DNA of 10,964 bases, from contig QAMK01000026.1 of the NCBI GenBank assembly GCA_003149915.1, forward strand, positions 1-10,964, in the 5' to 3' direction. This document shows positions 1 to 7,381 of the stretch, piece by piece. Within the stretch, counting starts at the first letter, position 1. Each line of letters opens with the position of its first letter. The DNA comes from Bacillota bacterium. Its GTDB lineage: Bacteria > Bacillota_I > Bacilli_A > RF39 > UBA660. Under the pieces are notes generated by a model. It was given only the letters and a program-made list of their open reading frames with translations, made no database searches and had not been told where the DNA came from. A program made the translations under genes and the position numbers.

Positions 1-2
1 GT

Positions 3-101
3 GCGTTTGAAATTCTACACCCAAATATACACCCAATATTTGGAATAGCAAAAGATATTCAGAAAGATTTAGATTTACTCTGCGCTTTAGATAGTATATG
101 A
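3..101 (+). CDS. Possible 3' end of an upstream coding frame
   Basis: This frame is open from the left edge for 32 codons and ends at TGA 99-101. Its translation ends in KDIQKDLDLLCALDSI, which has a protein-like composition, but I recognise no family. The first frame is also open for 15 codons and closes at TAG 46-48. Because the stretch is short and has repeats inside it (16-36), it could equally be non-coding DNA of an attachment region. Low confidence. Confidence 0.2.
   Translation, partial: AFEILHPNIHPIFGIAKDIQKDLDLLCALDSI
16..36. repeat. Two tandem copies of TACACCCAA, 12-base period
   Basis: TACACCCAA occurs at 16-24 and again at 28-36, with AAT/TAT-like spacers. Short direct repeats near a tRNA 3' piece are what one expects of arm-type binding sites for a tyrosine integrase. 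Both copies may instead simply be coding sequence. The repeat is seen directly; the role is inference. Confidence 0.35.
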
Positions 102-191
102 TTATCAGTGATTTGCAATTTTATGATATTTCTTGAAAGCATAGGTTCGAGAGCCTGTCTCTCCGCAATAAGCATTGATAATCAGTGGTTT
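101..191. repeat. Imperfect direct repeats flanking the tRNA-like piece
   Basis: ATTATCAGTGATTT (101-114) and ATAATCAGTGGTTT (178-191) match at 12 of 14 bases in the same orientation. They flank the tRNA-like segment at 141-167. This could be a duplicated recombination target or chance in AT-rich DNA. Confidence 0.3.
141..167 (+). other. tRNA-Ser 3'-end-like remnant (possible att core)
   Basis: The segment contains GGTTCGAGAG followed by CCTGTCTCTCCGCA. It resembles a T-arm (GGTTCGA) followed by the acceptor 3' strand TCTCTCCGC typical of Bacteroides serine tRNAs. It is not an intact tRNA: the T-stem pairs only if the loop carries one extra base, and no D-arm or matching 5' acceptor strand lies upstream. 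A bare tRNA 3' end in the plus orientation is the usual signature of the far att site of an integrated element, which would lie to the left. The similarity is from memory and the integration reading is inference. Confidence 0.35.
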
Positions 192-201
192 ATAAGGATT
201 T

Positions 202-247
202 ACCCCCTAGTTTTATATTTGATAATGTAAAGCTAGGGGGTGTTTTT
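202..247 (+). terminator. Strong rho-independent terminator
   Basis: CCCCCTAG (203-210) pairs perfectly with CTAGGGGG (233-240), flanked by A202-T241. Weaker A-T and G-T pairs extend the stem inward to a loop near 220-223. A T-run (243-247) follows. It would end plus-strand transcripts entering from the left edge; no complete plus-strand gene precedes it in the window. Confidence 0.8.
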
Positions 248-398
248 ATGGGTCAGTCCGAAACTTTATCAATATTATGGAAATTGTCGGTGGTCTATTT
301 CTTTTTCCACGTATAATAATCAGAATGACAACCCCACTCATTTAATGGATTTAGGTAAAGCCTTTGGATGCCTATTCAATATCAAATTTGGTGATTAG
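237..398 (+). pseudogene. Possible fragment of an outer-membrane barrel protein
   Basis: After a stop at 234-236 the frame stays open for 53 codons and ends at TAG 396-398. It has no usable ATG until codon 345-347. The translation includes WSISFSTYNNQNDN and ends AFGCLFNIKFGD. This alternation of aromatic and polar residues resembles the last strands of a Bacteroidota outer-membrane barrel. The open stretch overlaps the terminator, so it is unlikely to be a functional gene; the best reading is a decayed 3' remnant. No family is assigned and chance is possible. Confidence 0.25.
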
Positions 399-438
399 GT
401 TTTAAAACCCTCTTTCTCTGCAAAAGAGTAAAAAACAT

Positions 439-480
439 AAACTCCCTGTAAAGTATTACTTTATAGGGAGTTTGTTTTTA
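439..480. terminator. Bidirectional rho-independent terminator
   Basis: A 15-bp stem with one G-T pair is formed by 439-453 and 459-473, with core ACTCCCT / AGGGAGT and a 5-base loop. On the plus strand it is followed by GTTTTT. On the minus strand the complement of the A-run at 430-435 supplies T6. It can serve the minus-strand thioredoxin-like gene, whose stop is about 130 bases away, and any plus-strand transcript. Positions 481-607 are AT-rich and I see nothing else in them. Confidence 0.8.
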
Positions 481-607
481 TTGAATAATAGAATAGTGTA
501 GCTTTTATTTAGACTTGTTAATGTATTTTACTGCAATTGATCTTTTTATTTGTATAATTTGTTGTTTGAATTACTTTTAATTGCATTATCTATCGGCAAT
601 AGATGTT

Positions 608-931
608 TCAGGGTTTAAATTCTTTCACTGCTTTTTCCAGTCTTTCCAAACTTAACTCTCCGGATTGTCTCCACAATTGCTCGCCCTTTCTCATTAGTAT
701 ATAGGTGGGAGTATTTTCAATGGTATATAATTCTGCAAGAGCACGTTCTTGATCGATGTCAATTTGTACTACCTCAAGAGTTCCTTCCATCAACTTTTTA
801 AATTCTTCTATAACAGGATGCATTTTCTTATTTTCAGGCTGCCAATGCGCATAAAATTCGGCCATTACCCAATCTCCATGAGTTAATCTTTCTTTGTTCC
901 TTTCTTCGCGAGCTTTATTTTTTTCTTTCAT
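608..931 (-). CDS. Thioredoxin-fold protein without active-site cysteines
   Basis: This 107-residue protein has the length and layout of a single thioredoxin domain. A charged N-terminal helix (about 1-17) comes first, then strand VMAEFYAHW (22-30) at the usual active-site position. The VVQIDIDQE strand (54-62) follows, with NTPTYILM (73-80) carrying the conserved cis-proline (P75), and a final helix ends KAVKEFKP. Where thioredoxins have WCGPCK, this protein has WQPENK (30-35): both catalytic cysteines are missing (Q31, N34), and the protein contains no cysteine at all. It therefore cannot do dithiol-disulfide exchange and is more likely a binding or chaperone-like cytoplasmic protein. No signal peptide is visible. 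It stands alone and is divergent from the fimbrial operon. ATG at 931 is the only in-frame start giving a whole domain. Confidence 0.85.
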   Translation of the reverse strand: MKEKNKAREERNKERLTHGDWVMAEFYAHWQPENKKMHPVIEEFKKLMEGTLEVVQIDIDQERALAELYTIENTPTYILMRKGEQLWRQSGELSLERLEKAVKEFKP

Positions 932-1418
932 ATTAATAATGTTTTAAATGATTAATTGCAACTTCAACAATAAAAGAAGAAAAAATGTTTGCAGGAGAGG
1001 AGGAGAATAAACATAAATTGGAGGTTCATTACTTTTCATATTATCTTTTAGATAGAGTATTGTGCGGATGTCTTTTATTCTATATAATTAATTTTACTTT
1101 TAAAAGTGATATCATTTTCTAATATCGAAACTTTTCTATTTTGTTTATGCGAATTGTGCAAAAGCTTTTTTGTCTAACCTTTTTTTTTTATATTTAGCAA
1201 CTTCGTTGATTTTTACCCTCTTTTTTATTGGTAGTATAAGTGTTTGATTGACTATATTAGAAATGAATACAATTCAGCATCTCCTTCAATATCACGATCT
1301 TTGTAATGTGAGAATCAGGTAAGTTTCCACATTGTGTGATACATAAAGAGCACAAAGAAACTTTCCTTAAATGCACCATTATCTTATGGTGTATACACTT
1401 AACTAAGAAAGGATATTA
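932..1418. promoter_or_regulatory. AT-rich divergent intergenic region upstream of the pilus operon
   Basis: This 487-base stretch separates the divergent thioredoxin-like gene and the pilus operon, so promoters for both should lie here. It has a perfect 12-bp palindrome ACTTTTAAAAGT (1096-1107) followed by GATATC, and a T9 run near 1180-1190. The best plus-strand match to the Bacteroides -7 box (TAnnTTTG) that I find is TAAGTTTC (1320-1327). It has TTTG at 1300-1303 upstream, but the 16-base gap is shorter than usual, so this promoter is tentative. Inverted 7-mers AAGTTTC (1321-1327) and GAAACTT (1357-1363) could pair in the leader. No gene is seen on either strand. Confidence 0.45.
1372..1398 (+). 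promoter_or_regulatory. Leader hairpin and palindrome just upstream of the pilus operon
   Basis: CACCAT (1375-1379 region) pairs with ATGGTG across a 6-base loop (1380-1385), extended outward by C-G, G-T and T-A pairs to 1372-1393. Overlapping it is the perfect palindrome GTGTATACAC (1389-1398). The pair sits about 20-45 bases ahead of the first ATG (1419). It could be an RNA leader structure or a dimeric regulator's operator. The structure is seen; the function is inference. Confidence 0.4.
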
Positions 1419-1646
1419 TTGATGATAACAAAGGGATATAAAATATATAAAAGATCAGCTTATACTTTATTGTTAATGTCTGTGTCCATGTACATAAATG
1501 AAATGAATAATATCGTCGCCGATGGTTTGTTTATGTTACTAAATGATATTGGATTTAAGAATGTCCTGACTTCGGATGATTGTATCATTCGCTCTTCTCA
1601 TATATCAGGAAATAGCTGTAATACTAATTTCTACGACATGGTATAA
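1419..1646 (+). CDS. Small unidentified ORF leading the pilus operon
   Basis: This is a 75-residue frame starting at ATG 1419 (a second ATG is the next codon), preceded by AAGAAAGGATAT, a purine-rich stretch that could act as a ribosome site. It ends two bases before the next ATG at 1649, which suggests translational coupling. The translation starts MMITKGYKIYKRSAYTLLLM, has a weakly hydrophobic stretch (about 15-24) and two cysteines near the middle and end. I recognise no family. It could be a real small protein, a leader peptide, or a chance frame in AT-rich DNA. Position and spacing are the only support. Confidence 0.35.
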   Translation: MMITKGYKIYKRSAYTLLLMSVSMYINEMNNIVADGLFMLLNDIGFKNVLTSDDCIIRSSHISGNSCNTNFYDMV

Positions 1647-1648
1647 TA

Positions 1649-3499
1649 ATGACAAAAGCAGCAATACATATAACTAATCTTTTTTATCTGATTTTTATGA
1701 TATTGATATCGAGCTGTGTGCATGAGATCTATTTATCAGAAGAACCGGAGGAGGAAAAAGAGGAACCTATGGACAAGGTACGAATAGAAATATTTACCCG
1801 TGCTAATCCGTATAATCTTCCTACGACAAGAGCGGCTGAGAGTGAAGTCGGTATGACTCCATGGGTTCTTGTGTTCAAAGGAAATGGTGAAAATGCTACT
1901 TTTGTTGAGGCTGTTCAGGCTTTTGAGCTTGTAGGTAAACGATATGTGATACTAACCAAGCAACCGGCTGGCACTAAGTATCAGTTACTGATATTGGCGA
2001 ATCCGCTGAATAATAGATTCTGCTATGGAGATGCCGGTACATTGTATGAATTTACAAAGGATATACTTTCGGACAAGTTGACGAATCCAAATATAGAAAC
2101 ATTGTCTGATGCCTGTAAGAAGTTACTGACGGAACCATTGGCAAGTCCTTCTTTTACAGTTCCATTTAGCGGTACAAATCAAACTATTCCGATGAGTTAT
2201 TTATTGGAGGTGGATAAGATAGATAATACAACGAAGATAGAGAATAATGATAAAAGCTCATTGTTGCTTGTCCGTACACTGGCTAAAATGATAATTGTTA
2301 ATAAAGCAGCAAACTTTGAATTCAAGGGGGTTATGGCTGTAGTAAACGTTCCTCGTCAGGGGCAATTGCATAAACTGGGCAATTCCATCATGGGCAATAC
2401 TTCTAATTTGACAGAGTATCAATATGATATTAATTACTCTGCTCCTTTGGTAACAGCAGAAACTGTGGCTGCTGGAGAGCAGAGTACGGAGAATAATCCG
2501 ATTTATTTATATGAGTCTGATACGCAGAATAACACTTATATTATTATTAAAGGAACGTATGAAAATAAGGACTATTATTACAAGATGGCAATTGTCAATA
2601 CTGCCTTGGAATCGATGAATATATTACGAAACCGTACCTATACGTTTACGATCATTGCTGCCAAGGGTCCCGGGTATGATACAATGGGTGATGCTAAAGT
2701 TGCTAAACCTTCTAATATTGATCTAGATTTTAAGATATTAGTCGATGATAGCGATTCTTATGAGATCATGGCTAATAATGACTACTATCTGGGAGTAAGT
2801 AATTCTGTTTTTATAGCTTATTATACGGGTACTGTGGAAAAGGGATATGAAGCTTTTAAGTTAACGACTGATTGTAAAACCGATTTTCCTAATTCAAGAA
2901 CCATAAGCACTAATAGGGAAGAACTTGACGGTTCGTTTAATCTGGCATATCCTGCGGATAGAATTATTCCAATAGTTGATGGCGGTATTACTCCACGTAT
3001 TACTCCTGTAGGAGTTTATGTTACGGAATGGTTAATGTGGTATGAAGATACCCAATATACCAGTGGAGGAGTACAAAGAAATAATGCATACGTAACGCTT
3101 AAACTCGGTAATCTGGAGAAAAAAATCCATATCAGACAAAGGAGAGCGATTCCTGCTGCAGGATTGACGCTTAAATATATGCCTACTGCTGATACAGATC
3201 CTACAGGTTATGAAATGAAGTACTATTGTCTTTCAGCATATGTGGAAGATGGTAGTGATGATCCTAAAAACTGGATAAAGTTACGCCCTTCAACGGGGGT
3301 ACATCGGGAAGACACCGATAATATTACAGTAGATGACGGGACGATTCTTATTGAGGTCTTGCCCAATACCGGTTCTGCACCAAGGAGTGGCATTATCTAT
3401 CTGACAACTATAAAGGACCCGAACTCAAATCCGAGTGGCAGTAGTATGCAACGTATTAAAATAAATATTAATCAATTGGTTTCCGTATCATCAAATTAA
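1649..3499 (+). CDS. Fimbrillin-like lipoprotein, probable pilus tip or accessory subunit
   Basis: This is a 616-residue surface lipoprotein. The signal peptide ends in lipobox ILISSC with the lipidated cysteine at C23. A very acidic stretch follows (E31-E39, in a context like Bacteroidota surface-export signals). A first fimbrillin-type domain covers roughly residues 42-345. It has VRIEIFTRAN then TTR (R61) followed by the conserved PWVLVFKGNG and YQLLILANP strands, and ends with DYYYKMAIV and RNRTYTFTI (about 308-333), the same pattern as at the C-terminus of the shaft protein. The second half (about 350-616) closes with NWIKLRPSTG and GIIYLTT, then QRIKININQ, which resembles a BACON-like Ig repeat. 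R61 is a candidate site for Arg-specific processing. As a two-domain subunit at the head of the operon it fits a tip or accessory role, as for Mfa3-5, FimC-E or DUF4906 proteins. The exact subfamily is uncertain. Confidence 0.75.
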   Translation: MTKAAIHITNLFYLIFMILISSCVHEIYLSEEPEEEKEEPMDKVRIEIFTRANPYNLPTTRAAESEVGMTPWVLVFKGNGENATFVEAVQAFELVGKRYVILTKQPAGTKYQLLILANPLNNRFCYGDAGTLYEFTKDILSDKLTNPNIETLSDACKKLLTEPLASPSFTVPFSGTNQTIPMSYLLEVDKIDNTTKIENNDKSSLLLVRTLAKMIIVNKAANFEFKGVMAVVNVPRQGQLHKLGNSIMGNTSNLTEYQYDINYSAPLVTAETVAAGEQSTENNPIYLYESDTQNNTYIIIKGTYENKDYYYKMAIVNTALESMNILRNRTYTFTIIAAKGPGYDTMGDAKVAKPSNIDLDFKILVDDSDSYEIMANNDYYLGVSNSVFIAYYTGTVEKGYEAFKLTTDCKTDFPNSRTISTNREELDGSFNLAYPADRIIPIVDGGITPRITPVGVYVTEWLMWYEDTQYTSGGVQRNNAYVTLKLGNLEKKIHIRQRRAIPAAGLTLKYMPTADTDPTGYEMKYYCLSAYVEDGSDDPKNWIKLRPSTGVHREDTDNITVDDGTILIEVLPNTGSAPRSGIIYLTTIKDPNSNPSGSSMQRIKININQLVSVSSN

Positions 3500-3510
3500 A
3501 AGCAATATAA

Positions 3511-4083
3511 ATGAAAAAAGTGCTTGTACTCATACTGCTTATACTCGGATGCTTTGCGTCCGGGGGTAATGCACAGAAAGTTGCTCTTAAAAGTAATATT
3601 CTATATGACCTTACCACTACAATGAATCTTGGTTTAGAGTTAGGGTTGGCCCGTAAATGGACTTTGGATATCCCTGTTAACTATAATCCATGGAAACCAG
3701 CTGACGGAAAACGTTTACGTCATTGGGCCATACAACCAGAAGCTCGTTATTGGTTTTGCGAACGTTTCAATCGTACGTTTATTGGTCTTCACGGACATTA
3801 TTCGGATTTCAATGTTGGTGGTTGGCCTGATTGGTCATTTATCAGTGAGAATATGCAGAACAATCGTTATCAAGGGCATTTGTACGGTGGGGGTATTTCC
3901 ATAGGGCATTCGTGGATTCTGAAAAAACGCTGGAGTTTAGAGGCTGCTGTCGGAGTAGGGTATGCACGTATTGTGTATGAGAAATATCCTTGTGCAGAGT
4001 GTGGTACTAAGATAAAGGATACGAGTAAGAATTATTTCGGTCCTACCAAAGCGAGTCTGTCACTTATTTACGTAATAAAATAA
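3511..4083 (+). CDS. DUF3575 outer-membrane beta-barrel protein of the pilus operon
   Basis: This 190-residue protein matches the DUF3575 family in length and motifs. It has a signal peptide (residues 1-21, cut after GGNA), then KVALKSNILYDLTTTMNLGLE, the family's opening. WTLDIPVNYNPW and RHWAIQPEARYWFCERF follow, then FIGLHGHYSDFN, GHLYGGGISIGHSW, LEAAVGVGYARIVYEKYPCAECG and a final barrel strand SLSLIYVIK. The C161-A-E-C164 pair is typical of the family and may form a disulfide. Alternating polar and aromatic strands indicate a small outer-membrane barrel. The gene starts 11 bases after the fimbrillin-like gene and ends 7 bases before the DUF3868/OmpA gene, so all three are co-transcribed. 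Family members commonly accompany Mfa-like pilus genes in Bacteroides; their molecular task is not known to me. Confidence 0.88.
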   Translation: MKKVLVLILLILGCFASGGNAQKVALKSNILYDLTTTMNLGLELGLARKWTLDIPVNYNPWKPADGKRLRHWAIQPEARYWFCERFNRTFIGLHGHYSDFNVGGWPDWSFISENMQNNRYQGHLYGGGISIGHSWILKKRWSLEAAVGVGYARIVYEKYPCAECGTKIKDTSKNYFGPTKASLSLIYVIK

Positions 4084-4090
4084 AAAGAGA

Positions 4091-5617
4091 ATGATGAAAA
4101 GGAATGTACAATTCATCGTATTTGTATTAGCTGTTTTATGTCAGAATATGAATTCGGCTATGGCTCAGATCCGCTCTTACGAAGGTATTGTGTCTGTGAA
4201 GCCGATACAGTTGGAACAACGAGGTGATTTTCTTCATGTAGATATTGATTTTATCATGAATAATGTGAAGGTTAAAACTGCTAAAGGAGTCGATTTTATT
4301 CCGCAACTGGTTACTCCGGAACGTACGTATAATCTCCCGAAAGTGTCTATTAAAGGGCGTGACGAATATATGGCTTACGAACGTCGGCTTGCGGTGATGA
4401 GTGCCAAAGAGAGAAAGAGTTATGAGCATCCTTATGTTGTGGAAAAAGGTAATAAAAGAAAAAATGATACCATTCAATATAGATACATATTGCCTTATGA
4501 AGTATGGATGGCAGATGCTAAACTGGTTTTACAGCGTGATGAGTGTGGTTGCGGTGAATCGACCTTGATGAGTGTAGAGCCGCTTATTGATAAGGTTACA
4601 CTAGAGCGTATACTATTCCCTTATGTTGTAGCACCTTATCTGGCTTATTTGCAACCGATGCCCGAAGAAGTAAAGCGTCGTGATATACAGGCAGAATGTT
4701 TCCTGGATTTTGAGGTGAATAAAATAAATATTCGCCCGGAATATATGAACAATCCTAAGGAGTTGGCTAAGATTCGTACGATGATTGACGATCTGAAGGC
4801 CGATCCGAGTATTAAGGTAAACAGGCTGGATATTATTGGTTATGCTTCGCCCGAAGGATCATTGGCGAACAACAAACGCCTGTCTGAAGGACGTGCTATG
4901 GCATTGCGTGATTATTTGGCAACCAGATATGATTTTGCCCGGAATCAGTATCACATCATCTTCGGTGGTGAAAACTGGGAGGGACTGGTGAACGCACTTG
5001 ATACCATCGATATAGAGTATAAAGATGAGATACTGGACATCATTGAATATACTTCTCTTGAACAGGGAAGAGAATCTAAGTTGATGAAACTTCGCGGAGG
5101 TGTACCTTACCGTTATATGTTGAAAAATATATTCCCAAGCCTGCGTGTTGCTATTTGTAAAGTGAATTATGATATCAAGAACTTCGATGTAGACGAGGCA
5201 CGGGAGGTGATAAAGAAACGTCCTCAGAACCTGAGTCTGAACGAAATGTTCCTGGTGGCTAACACTTATCCGGCAGGTTCGCAAGAGTTTATTGATGTAT
5301 TTGAGACCGCTGTCAGGATGTATCCTGAAGATGAGGTGGCTAACATGAACGCCGCTGCTGCAGCTCTTTCACGCAATGACCTGATTTCTGCAGAGCGTTA
5401 TTTAGGTATGGTAAATTCTAAAAAACATTTACCGGAATATACGAATGCTATAGGGGTATTCATGTTATTAAAAGGAGAGTATGATGATGCGGAGAAATAT
5501 TTGAAAGCCGCTGCCGAATCGGGTCTGGAAGCTGCCGGACACAATCTGGAGGAACTGGCTACAAAAAAAGCGAATGTAGCTGAAATTGAGAATAAAAACC
5601 AAAAACAAAAGAGATAA
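4091..5617 (+). CDS. DUF3868 / OmpA-like / TPR periplasmic protein of the pilus operon
   Basis: This is a 508-residue secreted protein with a signal peptide ending SAMA-Q (cut after about A25). Residues about 26-200 form the DUF3868 domain: a beta-rich region with paired arginine-rich helix EYMAYERRLAVM and the C152-G-C154 motif. Residues about 202-320 are OmpA-like: CFLDFEVNKINIRPEY, then LDIIGYASPEGS (247-257) and NNKRLSEGRA (260-269). The arginine of the peptidoglycan-binding helix (R268) is kept, while the usual TD ahead of it reads ASPEG. The remainder (about 365-490) is helical with TPR-like units such as EYTNAIGVFMLLKGEYDDAEKYLKAA and ends in a lysine-rich tail. It may tie the pilus machinery to the cell wall while the TPR part binds subunits; that is inference. 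It lies 7 bases after the DUF3575 gene, its usual partner. Confidence 0.87.
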   Translation: MMKRNVQFIVFVLAVLCQNMNSAMAQIRSYEGIVSVKPIQLEQRGDFLHVDIDFIMNNVKVKTAKGVDFIPQLVTPERTYNLPKVSIKGRDEYMAYERRLAVMSAKERKSYEHPYVVEKGNKRKNDTIQYRYILPYEVWMADAKLVLQRDECGCGESTLMSVEPLIDKVTLERILFPYVVAPYLAYLQPMPEEVKRRDIQAECFLDFEVNKINIRPEYMNNPKELAKIRTMIDDLKADPSIKVNRLDIIGYASPEGSLANNKRLSEGRAMALRDYLATRYDFARNQYHIIFGGENWEGLVNALDTIDIEYKDEILDIIEYTSLEQGRESKLMKLRGGVPYRYMLKNIFPSLRVAICKVNYDIKNFDVDEAREVIKKRPQNLSLNEMFLVANTYPAGSQEFIDVFETAVRMYPEDEVANMNAAAAALSRNDLISAERYLGMVNSKKHLPEYTNAIGVFMLLKGEYDDAEKYLKAAAESGLEAAGHNLEELATKKANVAEIENKNQKQKR

Positions 5618-5655
5618 ATATTTTAGTAATAAACACTTTAAGTTAATTGTAAACA

Positions 5656-7290
5656 ATGAAAAAGAAGAATCTTTTTATGCTGGCACTTGCATCTTTGGCA
5701 TTTGTGGCATGTAGTAATGAAGACATCGTGCCGATAGAAGATATCGATTATGGTGTAGTAACTGATCCTAAAGGGGATGCGTGGGTAGCTGTGGGGATTA
5801 AAACTCCGTCTGTGTCTCGTGGATTGAATACTCCGGATCATCAGAATGGAACTGCTGTTGAATCGGAATTGAAGAAAGTAAGAGCTATTTTCTTTACAGC
5901 TGATGCTGATCCTGAAGTTACAGCTGATATCACATTGAACAATGCCCAGGCAGGGGTGGATGACACCGGACAACCTACAGGAAGCGCAGGTGCTGCATTT
6001 AAAGTACCGGCAACTTCTAAACGTATTTTGATTGTAGCCAATCCTTCTTCAACCTTCCAGAATGATAATGTCAACAATAAGTGGACTACTGGTACAAAGT
6101 ATTCTGTTGTGAATGCAGCTCTTACAAATACAGCAGCCAGCATTTCTTCGACCAATGGTTTTATGATGACAAATGCTAAGGGAGACTTGGAACCATCGAT
6201 TACCGAAGATGGTCCTACTTTGGGTGATCCGAAAGATCTGAGCCTTTATAAAACAGATGCCGGAGCTAAGGCCAATCCATTGACTATCAATATTGACCGT
6301 GTCGTGGCAAAAGTTCGTGTAACTATTACTCAAACAAGTTCTAAGGCGGATATATCTGAAGCAAAGTGGGTATTGAATACAACGAATAAGAGTTACTATC
6401 CTCTTTCAAAGAGAACTCCTACATGGCTGGAACAACAGAATGTTCCTTCAGGAGGTTTCCGTGCTCCGTTTGACCAATATAAGAAAGGTTCTTATAGGAT
6501 AGACCCTAATTATACGGCTCATCCGGCAGGATCTTACAACGTGTATGATGAAAATCATGTTGATGCAGGTGCGACAGCGATTCCTTGGCATACAAGTACA
6601 GAAAGTGAATATTGTCTTGAAAATACTCAGAATCAGGCTGGTAATACGCATGATAATACAACACAGATATTGGTGAAAGCTAAATATATGCCTAAAGAGT
6701 ATCAGAAGGCAGATGGTTCAACTACTACTGATCAGGAAACAAATGGAGACTGGATGATGATTGATGGTGGTTTCTATACCTTTACTACCTTGATGGACTG
6801 GATTGAAAGAGAACTGAAGTATAAGTATCTCAATACTCATCCGAACCCTGCTATCATCACTACACCTTTGACCACTGCGTTCAACAAATATTTAGAAGGA
6901 ATAGGTCTGAATGCCGTAGGTCTTCCTGGTACAGCTGATGCGGATGCTATTGCAGCTCTTAAAACAGCTTTCGAGGGTAAGAAAGCTGATATCCTGCTTG
7001 AAGATGACAGAGCAAAAACGGTAGATGTTCTTACTTATTATAAGGGAGGTTATAGCTTCTATAAAGCGATGATTAAGCATGACGATACCAGTTTGGCTAC
7101 CAATGAATTGGGTGAGTTTGGTGTAGTTCGTAATTCTGTTTACGATATTAGTGTCACTAAATTCAATGATCCTGGATATCCTACCATTCCTCCTGTTACA
7201 ATAGATCCGGATGAAGATGACGATCTCCGTATGTCTATCCTGATTGATGTTAATCCATGGACATGGTATACTCAGGAAGTAGAATTCTAA
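5656..7290 (+). CDS. Mfa1-type major fimbrillin (type V pilus shaft)
   Basis: This 544-residue lipoprotein has lipobox LAFVACS (lipidated C19). A linker follows, with WVAVGIKTPSVSR (R55), where an Arg-specific protease could cut and release the mature subunit for polymerisation. Then come the N-terminal fimbrillin strands KKVRAIFFTA and KRILIVANPSS, and INIDRVVAKVRVTIT in the middle. The C-terminal Mfa1-type domain has YYKGGYSFYKAMIKHDD (from about 461) and GEFGVVRNSVYDISV (about 485-499). The protein closes with DEDDDLRMSILIDVNPW, the terminal strand pattern of Mfa1-like shafts. An inserted region (about 255-450) rich in Asn/Thr/Ala distinguishes it, and such middle regions vary between strains. 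It follows the DUF3868/OmpA gene by 38 bases and is followed by a stem-loop (7329-7359). It should be the most abundant product of the operon. Confidence 0.9.
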   Translation: MKKKNLFMLALASLAFVACSNEDIVPIEDIDYGVVTDPKGDAWVAVGIKTPSVSRGLNTPDHQNGTAVESELKKVRAIFFTADADPEVTADITLNNAQAGVDDTGQPTGSAGAAFKVPATSKRILIVANPSSTFQNDNVNNKWTTGTKYSVVNAALTNTAASISSTNGFMMTNAKGDLEPSITEDGPTLGDPKDLSLYKTDAGAKANPLTINIDRVVAKVRVTITQTSSKADISEAKWVLNTTNKSYYPLSKRTPTWLEQQNVPSGGFRAPFDQYKKGSYRIDPNYTAHPAGSYNVYDENHVDAGATAIPWHTSTESEYCLENTQNQAGNTHDNTTQILVKAKYMPKEYQKADGSTTTDQETNGDWMMIDGGFYTFTTLMDWIERELKYKYLNTHPNPAIITTPLTTAFNKYLEGIGLNAVGLPGTADADAIAALKTAFEGKKADILLEDDRAKTVDVLTYYKGGYSFYKAMIKHDDTSLATNELGEFGVVRNSVYDISVTKFNDPGYPTIPPVTIDPDEDDDLRMSILIDVNPWTWYTQEVEF

Positions 7291-7328
7291 TTTCAGATTA
7301 GTAGTTTTATTTAATTCTTTATTTAAGT

Positions 7329-7359
7329 GTTGTGGGAGATATAAGTATACTCCCACAAC
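7329..7359 (+). promoter_or_regulatory. Perfect 10-bp stem-loop after the shaft gene
   Basis: GTTGTGGGAG (7329-7338) pairs perfectly with CTCCCACAAC (7350-7359) around an 11-base loop, 38 bases after the shaft stop codon. No T-run follows, so it is not a canonical terminator. Its place between an abundant shaft and a sparse anchor suggests a 3'-end-stabilising structure or partial terminator that sets subunit ratio. Structure seen directly, role inferred. Confidence 0.55.
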
Positions 7360-7381
7360 CTTACTTTCAACTTCAGGAAGT

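Noticed and set aside
1321..1363. Invertible promoter bounded by AAGTTTC / GAAACTT
   Set aside because: The inverted arms are only 7 bp with a 29-base spacer, shorter than known Bacteroides invertible-promoter repeats, and no invertase gene is nearby.
4859..5284. Long open minus-strand frame inside the DUF3868/OmpA gene
   Set aside because: It is antisense to clear OmpA-like coding sequence and its product has no recognisable domain. Similar antisense frames under the shaft and anchor genes were dropped for the same reason.
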